64,000 nucleotides of DNA, taken from Ustilaginoidea virens. Lineage: Eukaryota > Ascomycota > Sordariomycetes > Hypocreales > Clavicipitaceae. The stretch spans positions 2,604,001-2,668,000 of the forward strand of contig NC_057316.1 in NCBI RefSeq assembly GCF_000687475.1. Reading direction: 5' to 3'. Every line of letters starts with the position of its first letter. Positions within the stretch are counted from its first letter, which is position 1. A program made the translations under genes and the position numbers. Shown in pieces: positions 23,692 through 34,111 of the stretch. The notes beneath the pieces are model-generated. The model did no database searches and was not told the origin of the DNA. It was given only the letters and a program-made list of their open reading frames with translations.

Positions 23692-24456
23692 TATTAAAAT
23701 CCTATAGTAGCCTACTAGGCTGCTGGCCTTATGCCCTACTGGCCTACTAACCTTCTAGCCCTTATACCGCCTCTTGGACTTATGGTAGTATTACCTTAGG
23801 CCTTTGCCTTTTACCTTAAGGATTTTCAGTGGATTATTTACTGTATATCAAGTAAGGTAGGCCTTGTTGAAAAGGTGTGGCATTGCTAAATTAGCGTGGT
23901 TGCCTACTAGCGTGGTGGCGGCCTACTAGCGTGGTATGGCATTGCTAAATTAGCGTGGTGGCCTACTAGCGTGGTGGCTAGTCTACTAGTGTGGTGGTTA
24001 GTCACTAGTGTGGTGGCTAGTTACTAGTGCGGTGACTAATTACTAGTGCGGTGGTTAGGGTGGTTGGAAAGGTCGGATATAGCGGGGTTGCTGACGTATT
24101 ATAGCGAGCATTACGGGGAGCCCTCTTACTGGCTTCCCTGGATGCCTGGGCCTACCCCTCCTTCGTGTATATATAGGATAGCTTTCCCCCTTCTTTCTAG
24201 ATAGTAGAAGGGCAGCACAATCGAGTCTGTTAATGCACTATATGCCTCTTAACTTCTTACCTTCCCTGTGTTTTCTGGTTATCTTATATTTGCCTTGCCT
24301 TTACACTTGCCTTGCTTTATAGCACTTGTATAGTCTTAGGACTTGGTGAAAAATCTAGTATTTATACTAAGATTAGTTCACAGGTTGCAGACAGTCTTAT
24401 GCCATATAGCTAGCTAGTAAGGCTCTGCTTTTATAGTGACCTTAAGAATTGCAATA
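23692..24456 (+). repeat. 5' LTR of Copia element C
   Basis: 765 bp from TATTAAAATCC to GCAATA. It contains a tandem array of about 20-bp units of the GCGTGGTGGCTAGTNACTA type (about 23,890-24,062) and a TATATATAGG promoter-like box followed by a CT-rich run (about 24,166-24,200), suitable for LTR transcription start. Confidence 0.93.
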
Positions 24457-24471
24457 GGTTATGAGCCCGGT
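24457..24471 (+). other. Primer-binding site of element C: half-tRNA initiator Met
   Basis: GGTTATGAGCCCGGT directly follows the LTR. Its complement CCGGGCTCATAACC is the anticodon stem-loop (CAT anticodon) of an initiator tRNA-Met rather than a tRNA 3' end. Drosophila copia is known to prime in this way from a cleaved initiator tRNA-Met. A and B carry the same site (on the minus strand just below 47,546 and 42,699). Confidence 0.8.
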
Positions 24472-24619
24472 TTTATTTCTTTATTTTAACCCTACCTTTT
24501 TGTGTTCACCCTTTGGTCTCTTTTGCTTATTAGTACTACTAATATAGCTATCCTTTGGTATTTTCAGCTTACCCTTATTAACTTTGGCTTACCTATTATC
24601 ACTTTTGGCTTACCCTTAT

Positions 24620-25220
24620 TACCTATGGTATTACCCTGCGGCAATCAACGGTGTACCTAACGGCAACTTACGGCGTAACCTCACGGCACTTTTAGCGTAA
24701 CCTTACGTTATTTTCGGCGTAACCTACGGCACCTACGGATTTTATAGTGTGATATCTACCATACTATACCACTGTATAACACCTTTGCACCTAGTGTACG
24801 ACACCTACTGCACTGTACGGCACCTGTTATACTCTTCCACTTATAGCACTTTTGGTACGGCATTTACGGCACCTTTTATATTACGGCACCTATAGCACCT
24901 ATGGCACCTACGGCACCTATGGCACTTACGGCACCTTTATATTACGGCACCATATAAGCACCTTGAATACCAATGCTATAATACGGACTTGCATAACGCC
25001 TACGGTATCCGTGCTTTTTTATATTGAGACCTGCTGTTATATTCTGCGGTTACCTTTTATAGTAGGCTACTAGCCACTATATTTACTAGCTGTCTAGCTA
25101 GTTACTCGGCTATTTTACCAGTTATTCGACTATTTTGCTAGCTATTTAGCTAGTTATTCCTCTGTTTTTACAACTATCGGCACTATTTTTCAACGGATTT
25201 TTAAACCCTTTTTGCCCACT
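24620..25220 (+). repeat. Element C leader with (ACGGCACCT)n-like tandem repeats
   Basis: The 600-base leader between primer site and gag is built largely from degenerate short repeats: ACGGCACCT/ACGGCGTAACCT units (about 24,640-24,960) and then a second set of GCTAGTTATTCGACTATTTT-like units (about 25,080-25,165). A 73-codon ORF through the first array (repeated YGT) is a by-product of the repeat. Confidence 0.7.
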
Positions 25221-25229
25221 ATAGCAGAG

Positions 25230-26778
25230 TCAGAATCCTATAAGGTCCCTGAATCCGATACTAAAGTTGATACTAATGCATAGCTATAGCTAGATATGGA
25301 CGATATGAAATCCCAGATGAATATACTAACTGACCTTATATAAGGCCTAGTTAGTAGGCAAAATAACGATACCTAGGCTACCTAGGCTACTAATAAGAAG
25401 CCTACTAAAGTCACTAAAGCTGGACCTTCCACTAGGATGACTACTACTAAAGATAATAATAATAGTGAAGCTGACGTTATAGAAATCGACCAACCTTCTA
25501 CCCCTATAAAATATAAGGGTAAAGAGCCTATTTATATAATGCCACTAATAACAACTATTACCAACTAAATTAGTGATGGGGCTATTAAAGAATTAGCGAA
25601 GACTGCTAACCGCTTTAAGGAATCCCAAAAGCTAAAAAGCCCCTATAATTTCGACTAGTAGAAGCAGGCCCTTACTATACAATTTAGGGCCTTTAAAATA
25701 GCTAACTTTGTTAACGACCCCTCTATAGCAAGGCACTTTGATAAGTCTGAGCAGGCACTTCTACTACTAATGCTAAAGAATAGCTATAGTGAAGAAGCTA
25801 TAGAGGCTATAGACTGGTGTAATAACCCAGAGGAAGCCTACCTTCTGCTAGTAGCCTAGTACTGCCACTCACTAGAAGTACAGCGGGCATACTTATACCC
25901 TACCTTTTACACCCTTACCTTTACCGGTTATAAAGGCACTTTAGAGGCTTTTAATAGCGAATTTAACAGCTATATTTCTCGCCTTAGAATCTTAAGTTCT
26001 AAGATCGACTCTTTCGACCAAATTAACCAGTATCTATAGGCTATAGAGGGGGTATTTACCCGCTAGATGGAACGTTAACGCTCTATGATTAGGGCTTATA
26101 GCGCCTAGGGTGTTATTAACAGCAGCAAATTTAACCTCCAGTATTTTATAGTTAACCTACTAGAAGAACAGCGTTCTAAAGGGTCTAATAAGGTGGCTGC
26201 TAATAATAACCCCAAACAGCTTAAAGCTTCTAAGGACTCTAAGAATAAAAGGTCTACTAATGCCGCTTCTACTAATAATAGCAAGAATAATTCTACTAAT
26301 AATAGGAAAAAAAAGCAGCAATAGAAGAAGAAACAGGACTCTAGCAGTAATCAGCAAGATATTAAGGCCTTTATTATAGGCAACTATAATACCCAGGATA
26401 CTAATATATCCTATTCCTCTTCTTCTACCACTATATCCACTAATAACCAGCCCTTAGCTATAAGCTATAGTGCTAAATCAGGTAGTAGGACTCCAAAGGA
26501 TGCCCTCCTTTACGATATAGGCTCCACTTATCATATTGTTAATGATAAAAAGCATTTCACCACTTTTCACCATTTTAAGAAGAATGATAAGCCGGTAATT
26601 ACTACTAGTGGTAGCCCTATTTCCCCTACTAGTTAGGGCACAGCACGATTTACTATACTATAGGGCGTTAATCCTACCAAATGGGGTATTATAGAGCTCA
26701 AGAATGCACTATATATTCCTGCTTTAGATATTAACATCATTAGCGGTATAAAGCACTATACCGCTAAAAGGGTACTAA
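25230..26778 (+). pseudogene. Element C gag and protease remnant
   Basis: The plus-strand frame holds a Copia-type gag: KSQMNILTDLI coiled segment, capsid-like region (about 25,680-26,160: FKIANFVNDPSIARHF, SEQALLLLMLKNSYSEEAIEAIDWC), an Asn/Lys/Ser-rich basic tail (about 26,190-26,350), then the protease start LLYDIGSTYHIVNDKKHF near 26,510. There the Asp-Ser/Thr-Gly box is DIGST. It is cut at 26,778 by D (TSD actaa, 26,774-26,778) and continues at 34,112. Scattered TAG/TAA codons replace Gln/Trp. The start is estimated; no clear ATG decides it. Confidence 0.78.
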
Positions 26779-27020
26779 TGTAAAGGACTGGCCCTAGGGC
26801 TACTGCGAATAGGCGTCGAATGAATATATTAAATAGACTAAGGAGGAAAGAGAGAGGGCCCGAATAGGGGCCTCTAAGTAGCCTATTTATATCCATACGT
26901 AGTACGGGCCGAGTCCTTAGCGAGCCCTCGTGACCCCGTGCTGATACTCCTAAGGCTAATCGCGGGCGCAGCCCGAGTCCTAGCCATATTGTAGCGCAGG
27001 CGTAGCCCGAGCCCGTAATA
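26779..27020 (-). repeat. 3' LTR of Gypsy element D
   Basis: 242 bp, TGTAAAGGACTGG to CCCGTAATA in plus-strand writing (minus-strand TATTACGGG end altered by RIP). It pairs with 33,865-34,106. Confidence 0.92.
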
Positions 27021-28311
27021 TACCCCCCTTTTCCGCCTTAAAGTCAGAAAAATCGCCTTCTATTATTAATCAATCCTCCACTAGGGACCAATTATATCGC
27101 CGATTACTATATCGCGATATCCTCAAATCTATATATAGGCCAATTGCCGGGTATAGGAAGGATTCATCTATAAGCGTAATAGATATAGCTATATGATTGA
27201 CAGGAGTCGTATAGTCGTCAATTAGGAATAGTATAATAGAAGCGTATAGAAGTTTATCGTCGCGCTGCTAGCTAGAGGTTGACCGGTGCAACTAGGAACA
27301 TCATAAAAAATTTTTCGCTAGCTGCCGGCTGGAAATCTCCCTATAGTCTTTATTATTTTCGCTAGGGGCTCTTTTCCTTCTTCCCTTCTTCCTATTAAGG
27401 CTATTATTAAGCATCGAAGGTCCTTATTATCGTAAGTTTTTATCCCGCGTTAAGCCTATATTATATACTAATCGGTTGAAGTATTATTTCCGCCCCTTCT
27501 GCATTAGTATTCCTTACTGAATTCTATCTTTATTGCGACCGGCTGCTAACTCCTTTTGTAGCGAGACTTAATCTAGCCTATATATAAAGCCTATTGGTAA
27601 GTCTTAAGTCCCTACCTATATCGCGAGCGTCTTATGCTAACCCTATATAGAATCTGAATATATCCTTGTCCGCTACTAGTAGTGCCCCTACTAGGGGGGA
27701 ATCAGATCCTACTCGTCCCTAGAAGCCATACCGCGCCGCTAATAACTATCTTCTAGAGGGGGACTCCTCGGATAAGGAGTATTAGTATGCGAAAGACGAA
27801 AAGTTCCTATGCGATAGATGCACTAAATATATGCAAGCAATCGGAAAGCTATCCATTTATAAGCATTATAGAAGAGCAAAAGGGTATAAAAGCTGCGCCA
27901 ATTCCTATATATCCTACATATAGCTTAATTAACGTCTCGCGGGGAACCCTATATTATAATGCATCCTATACAACTAGATTAAGGCAGTAAAGGAGGGGAG
28001 GGCCGTCGTAAAGCCCGCTTATCTAAAAACAGACACACAGAAAGTGTATACCACTATCCTAACCCCTAAGTTTCGGGCTTTAAATAATTAATAGTATTAT
28101 ATTTTCGCTGCCGAATAGGTAGCCCCCTATGCCCTATATTTAGCATTCGGGCCATAAGATGCTTTTAGTATGGTTTTTACTATATCTGCGGCATTAACGC
28201 CCTCCCAGCGCTAGGCTAGGTCTATTATAGATTTCGCCCCTATACTAAATATTATAAGGGAAATACAAGTAGAAGCCTAGGAATATTATACCAAGATAAA
28301 GCAGTATTAGG
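27021..28311. other. Element D post-pol spacer with antisense ORF 27,787-27,990
   Basis: It aligns with 13,146-14,434 of E. A 67-codon plus-strand ORF (antisense to D) at 27,787-27,990 matches a 64-codon ORF in E. A neighbouring frame downstream to about 28,410 also reads in both copies once RIP stops are ignored (shared RAxxxPAxLK, LTPKFRALNN, EAWEYYTKI). Sense-strand stretches are conserved too, so this may simply be conserved nucleotide sequence. No family recognised. Confidence 0.4.
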
Positions 28312-28779
28312 TTAGAGCTTAATATCCCTAGCTGCCTTTACCCCTATTTTATCCTACCCTCCCTACATATTATACAGAAGGGGAACTATCGTACGACTAA
28401 GGCGGCTAATACTATACGGAGGCTCTACTGCTACTAATATAAAGTTATCTATCGCAACCCCCGCAATAGTAGGTAGAACCCGCTCTATAGCCCCCTATGC
28501 CCTCGCCGTCTTTATTGCAGCTACTGCTGTAGATACTATATCGCCTGGCCCTATCTCGTTAAAGGGTCTTATCGTCTCTTAATGCGCCCCTACTATATTC
28601 GCCTTACAGTGGCCTATAGACTTTATTATATCGTAGACGTATAAGGAACTATCCCTATTTGATATATAGTCTATATACGCGCCTTGCCCTATAAGGACCC
28701 CTACTACTACCAGCTTATACACTATCGTAGGGATAAGAGGAGGCTTAGGGAGATAGAGAGTAGCCCTAAGAGGGGGCAT
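28312..28779 (-). pseudogene. Element D post-pol ORF3, 155 codons, unknown function
   Basis: ATG at 28,779 (minus strand) to TAA at 28,312-28,314: exactly 468 bp, like its counterpart at 12,678-13,145. The first 66 codons are open; later in-frame stops are the TAG/TAA type made by RIP. Pol ends about 110 bases upstream. Hydrophobic start (MPPLRATLYLPKPPL) then mixed alpha/beta-like sequence with RDSSLYVYDII and ETIRPFNEIGPGDIV. No catalytic motif or membrane helix is obvious. Confidence 0.45.
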
Positions 28780-28889
28780 ATTAGGGGTAAGCCTATATCG
28801 GCCCCAGTTTAATTTATTATATTTTTTTTTTTTTAAAGTATTTTTATTATTTTATATTTTGCTTATAGTAATAGGCATTCGGCGTTATT

Positions 28890-31800
28890 TACTAATCTAA
28901 TAGACCCTATTTTAGGACCTAGCTAGGCCTATTATAAGTCTTAATATCCCCTTATTTGCCCTCGAATATTTCTTATATAGTAATATCCTCAAAATTTTCT
29001 AAAGGTTCCTATATCGGTAAATCGTACCCTTTCTACTTTACGAGTATATTGCGTTTCTATCCCTAGCCCTATGCATTCTTTGCTATAAGTATCTCCTTAA
29101 CCTTATATTCTTTATATAGGTTTATAAAGTCTTAAGGGAGGATAAGTAGGGGCCTAAATTATATATCGGTTATTACCTAATTAGGTAATAGATCGGAAGC
29201 AGCTTATTCGATTAGGTTAATATAGAAAACCGGATAAATACCTTATAGGATATTAAGTTAGATATTAAGCAGTAATAGGATAGTAATAATAGTATATTTA
29301 GTAGAGACCTAATCGAGCTTTTTATATAGGCGGTTCGTTTTAATATTCTAAAGGTTTAATTATACCTAATTACTAATCTGGAAATACTTGGCCGGGTATT
29401 ATAAACGGTTAGTAGTATCTTACTATTATTATTATGCAAAGGCGATAGCGGCTTAGGCTAATTCTTATCCCTTTTTAAAATTACTAAGAAAAAGGGCCGT
29501 ATGCCCTTTTAGGGTAATTAAGCTTAGGGTTACCTCTAGAGGCAGGGCGATAATTAGAATATTAAACCTATTAAATAGCCGGTTTAGGCTAAACCCAGTA
29601 ATAGATAATATCCGGTTATTTAATGCGAATTAATATACCGCAAGATAGTATAGCTAATTATATTAATTAAAAGAAACTATAATATAGAGGACCGCCTATA
29701 CCTCTTAGTTTATTCGCTTTATGCCGCTATCAGTTTAAGGGTGGTATACTATTAATAGAAGTTATTCGGTCCTAACTGATTTATATAGTATAGATTAAAA
29801 TTAGCCTACCTAATCTGAACCTTAATCGCTAATAATCTCCTTAGGGAAGCTATAAAAGCGCTATTAGTACTATTAAAAGCATTCTATGCAGTCTTCTACT
29901 TTCATTAAGTATATAGCCTTAAGCTAGATATATTTTAATAAGCGATCTATAATAACTATAAGGAATCGCGGGTCGGAGGCATTACAGGCAAGAAGGTCGG
30001 TCATAAAGTCGACTAATATCTACGACTAAAAACGGTCTACAATTAGTAGCAGTTATAATAACCCCTAGCGCAATTAGCGGCTTTTATATACCCCACAGTA
30101 TCGGCAATTCTAAATATATCTTACTACTTTAGATAATATATTATCGAAGTAATAATCCTATCGCAATAGTTAGAAGGTAGTATTTTTCTTTAGGTGGCCT
30201 ACAATAAGCGAGTTATAGCAGTATTGGATTACTATAGTAGTTAAGGGCTCAAACGATAGAAGCTATACCTATACCCGGTAAAGGAGCACGCTATATGCAT
30301 TTAGGGTATAATTGGCAATTTATTCTTATATTACCGCCTCTATTAGAAATCGTTATTCCTTATTTACGACTGCCGTCTATTAGGCCTAATATATACTATC
30401 TTTAGATATTGCTTAGTCTTAAATAGCTTAAAGGTAGGAGTCGGCGAAGATATATAGGCTATAAGGTAGGGTAGTCTATAGGGCTAAAGTCGGTATTATC
30501 TTGCCTTTTATCTTATTTATATTGAGTGCTAAAATAGATAGCGGTTTTAGGATCTAGCCGATTTATAGCTCTACCTTATCTACCTCTTATTCCTATTAAG
30601 AAAGCATATTAGGGCGTTAGGCTTATAACCCTAGCCTATACTAAAGATAGAAGTTAAAAAGCACTAGAGTCTCGGCCTATTAGGCTTATCACTTAGATAT
30701 TTCTTATAATCGGGCGAAGTACTTTAGGTTCTTATAGTCGGTAAGGATAATAAAGGGGGAGGCTATTAAGCGGAATTCTGCTAACTATACCTTAAGGCAA
30801 AAGATAATAGCAAAGAGTTCCTTATCGTATATAGTATAATTCTATTCTATATCTAATAAGCAAGCGGAATAGTATATAATAAGGTGGAGTATACTATCCT
30901 CCCCGATTTACGATAAATAGCCGCCGAGGGTTATACCGGAACTATCTGCCTTAAAGACCATCTCTTTATTAGGGTCCTATTAGGCGAGAACCGAAAATAA
31001 TATAAAATACTACTTAAGCGCTTAAAATACCGCCTCTTCTTCGTCTAGCTATTAGAATAGGACCCCTTTCTTTATTAACTTAACTAAAGGGTCGATAAGG
31101 CAGGAGAAGTCTAGGATAAAATCGCAGTAGAAGTTAGTAAAACTAAAGAAACTATAAATGCCTTTTAATTTCATTAGTGCTTTTTAGTTCTAAATAGCCT
31201 TAATCTTTTTGGGGTCTAAATAGATTTCCTTTCCGGCCGTTATAATATATCCTAAGTATTAGACCTCCTTTACTATAAAGTCGTATTTATTAAAATCTAA
31301 ATTTAAGCCGGCCTTTTGCAATTATTAAAGGACTTCTTTAATACGCCCTATATAATCCGCTTTTATTCCCCCGGTATAAATCAAAATATCGTTAAAATAG
31401 GCAGTTATAAAGTCTCTTAGCGTATTCCCTAAGGCCTTATTAATATATCTTTAGAAGGTCGCAAGGGCCCCAGTTAGGCTAAATAGTATAATAAGCTATT
31501 TAAATAGTCTAAATTATATACAGAATGCAGTTAAGTATTTATCGCCCTCTGCAATATATATCTTATAGAATGCTATATATATATTAACTTTAGTAAACTA
31601 TTTCGCCTAAGATAAGGATCGTAAGGTCTCCTTAATTAAAGGGAGGGGGTATTAATCTTAAATTATAACCTTATTAAAGGCCTAGTAGTCGACATAAAAA
31701 CGCCACCTATTATTCCTTTTTCTAGCTAATAGGATTAATACCGCTACTAATAAGGAGCTTATGTAGATCTATCCTTTATCTATTAGGTTAATTACTTATC

Positions 31801-33822
31801 TTTAAACCTTAAGTAATTAGTCTCGTAGTATATTATATAATAGGCCCTAAGGTAAGTCTAGCTAGCTCCTATCTGCAGTCTTTTTAAGCCGGATATAGTA
31901 GTCTAATATACCCTAATATAAAAGGAGATTAAAAGCCTTCTCTTTATTAAAAAGGTTAGCAAATTCTTATAATTCTATCGGGAGTACCTACGGCTCCTAC
32001 GATTATAAGGCAGAGTCTTAATAAGGTAGTAGTATAATATAGAGGATGCATATTATCTCCTATAAGCTTATTGCAATAAAGGAAATCAACCGGTCCCTAG
32101 AGTATTTTGCCCGCTTTAATATACTATAGAAGACCGAGCTAAAGATATTTACTGCAGTTAGACTCTATTGCCTTCTCATCGATTCCTTAACGATAAGGCT
32201 ATTTACCGATCCGATCTTTAATTAGTATCGCTTCGCCTATAGTATAATATTATAGTACTCTATCTAAGGCATCCTAAGGATAATATCGCAAATAAGGCCC
32301 AAGATAATATAAAGTATAACTATAGACGGCTATCTATCGATATCGATCGTTATATAAACGATATAGGTAATAAAGGAATATATTACCTTATATTCTTCTA
32401 AACGGCTCTAAATATCTACTGCTATTCCGATTTTCTTATATTATAGCAGGCGGATAGGTTAAAGGCCTAACCGTTATACTATCCTTTCGCTTATAGCGCT
32501 ATAGCAGTTATATCCCGAGTCGATTAAGGTATTAATAAAGATATAGGATTTATATAAGATTAGTACTAAAAAGGGGTATTTATTTATTCGTTTTGCGATC
32601 TCCTTTAATTCTTTTTATAATCGGGCTAGGGTCTATATATACGTCTTAAGCCCTTTAATAAGACTAAGTTTAAAGGCTATTCTTTTTCCTAATCTTTATT
32701 ACTACTTTCGACCTCTACGATTTATAAGTTAAGCAAGGCTACTTTAGCTATATTAGATTGGATTGCCGGCAATAGGTAGTATATAAACGTCTAATAATTA
32801 GGAGAGCTATACTAAAGATAAAGACCTTTCTTCTTATAATCTTTATGCCATTCTTTAGAGACCTATATTGCCCTAAGCGCGCGCTAATTACCCTTTAAGT
32901 CTAGCTTATTAATACCTAATATTTATATATCGCCCTCAGAATCCCAGGCGTATATCAGTCGGGAATAGGTCGAACCCATATAGTGATTAATAGTTAAGCT
33001 AGTCTTAATATTAATAGCAATTTATCGGTAATAATCTACCGCCGAATAATAGTCATAATAGGAGACCCTAAGGCTAATAATCTTATTAGCTATACAAGCA
33101 TTAAGCGCTAATCGGAGGTATTCAAGCTTAATTTCCTTAGGCTAACTAAAACTGCCAATAAGCATAAGTTTTTCCTTAAATCGCATAAAGAAGGCGGCAA
33201 AAGGTTCCTTAGGGCCCTGGCGTAAAAAGTGCTTAAGCTTAGTAATAGTGCGATCCTATTGGTGCGGGTCCTTAAAAAGATATTAAAGGTATTCAAAGAA
33301 CTTTATTATATTATAATCGTAAGCCGCACTATTCTCGAAAAAGGCCGCGACCTATAATTAGACTATAGACGAAAGGTTCTAGAAAATAAATATCTATTAG
33401 GTCTTCTCGTCCCTAATAAATTCCTTATCGACCTCGAGCTTATATTGCATAAAGGTCCGCTAGGCTATAAATATAGCCTTTTTGCTATTAAAGGGGTCCC
33501 TTATCGGGATCGGCTTACGTTTTAGCTGGGTATCCTAAGCCGTAAAGAGGGGGGCATTCTATTATACGACTAGGGCCAATTAGGTAGCATTTTAGGAGCT
33601 ATTTAACTAGTTCGTAAGGAGGGTCTATAGCAAGGCGGCAATAGCAGCAAGGTATTGCGTATTAGTCTGCATCTGCGCTTCTATCTATTATAACCCTAAT
33701 GCAAGCTGCTCCACTCGGGTATATATATTACGTCGGGAGCGTTATAGTCTCGGGTTGTCTATACCCGTTTCTCCAGGTATACTCATCTCGATATCTTATA
33801 TAGCCTGCATTATCGGCTCCAT
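28890..33822 (-). pseudogene. Element D gag-pol remnant
   Basis: Gag begins at ATG 33,822 (minus; MEPIMQAI) and runs to about 32,750. Protease-like region about 32,550-32,200. RT about 31,780-31,180 with the catalytic box YFND (31,388-31,399; the first Asp of YxDD is now Asn). RNase H about 30,960-30,600. Integrase zinc and catalytic domains about 30,250-29,500. Chromodomain-like tail about 29,060-28,960. The stop is near 28,890. Domain order and lengths equal those of E. Dozens of TAG/TAA codons make it a pseudogene. Confidence 0.83.
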
Positions 33823-33864
33823 AATGTAAGGTTATAATAGTAAGGCTAAGAGAGTCTATTTAAA

Positions 33865-34106
33865 TATAAAGGACTGGCCCTAGGGCTACTGCGAATAGGC
33901 GTCGAATGAATATATTAAATAGACTAAAGAGGAAAGAGAGAGGGCCCGAATAGGGGCCTCTAAGTAGCCTATTTATGTCCATACGTAGCACGGGCCGAGT
34001 CCTTAGCGAGCCCTCGTGACCCCGTGCCGATACTCCTGAGGCTAGTCGCGGGCGCAGCCCGAGTCCTAGCCATATTGTGGCGCGGGCGTAGCCCGAGCCC
34101 GTGACA
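33865..34106 (-). repeat. 5' LTR of Gypsy element D
   Basis: 242 bp, TATAAAGGACTGG to CCCGTGACA. This end keeps its original CA-type terminus (GTGACA), the other end is RIP-altered. Confidence 0.92.
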
Positions 34107-34111
34107 ACTAA

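Larger units (their letters stand above)
26779..34106 (-). mobile_element. Gypsy LTR retrotransposon D (sister of E)
   Basis: 242-bp LTRs at 26,779-27,020 and 33,865-34,106 with exact duplication actaa (26,774-26,778; 34,107-34,111). The element reads on the minus strand, so its 5' LTR is the right-hand one. It is the innermost of the nest and uninterrupted, hence a reference for E: same gene order, ORF3, spacer and polypurine tract (27,021-27,034 complement). RIPed throughout; pol is not open. Confidence 0.95.

Noticed and set aside
24640..24960. CRISPR-like array
   Set aside because: Units are contiguous degenerate 9-mers without spacers, inside a fungal retrotransposon leader.
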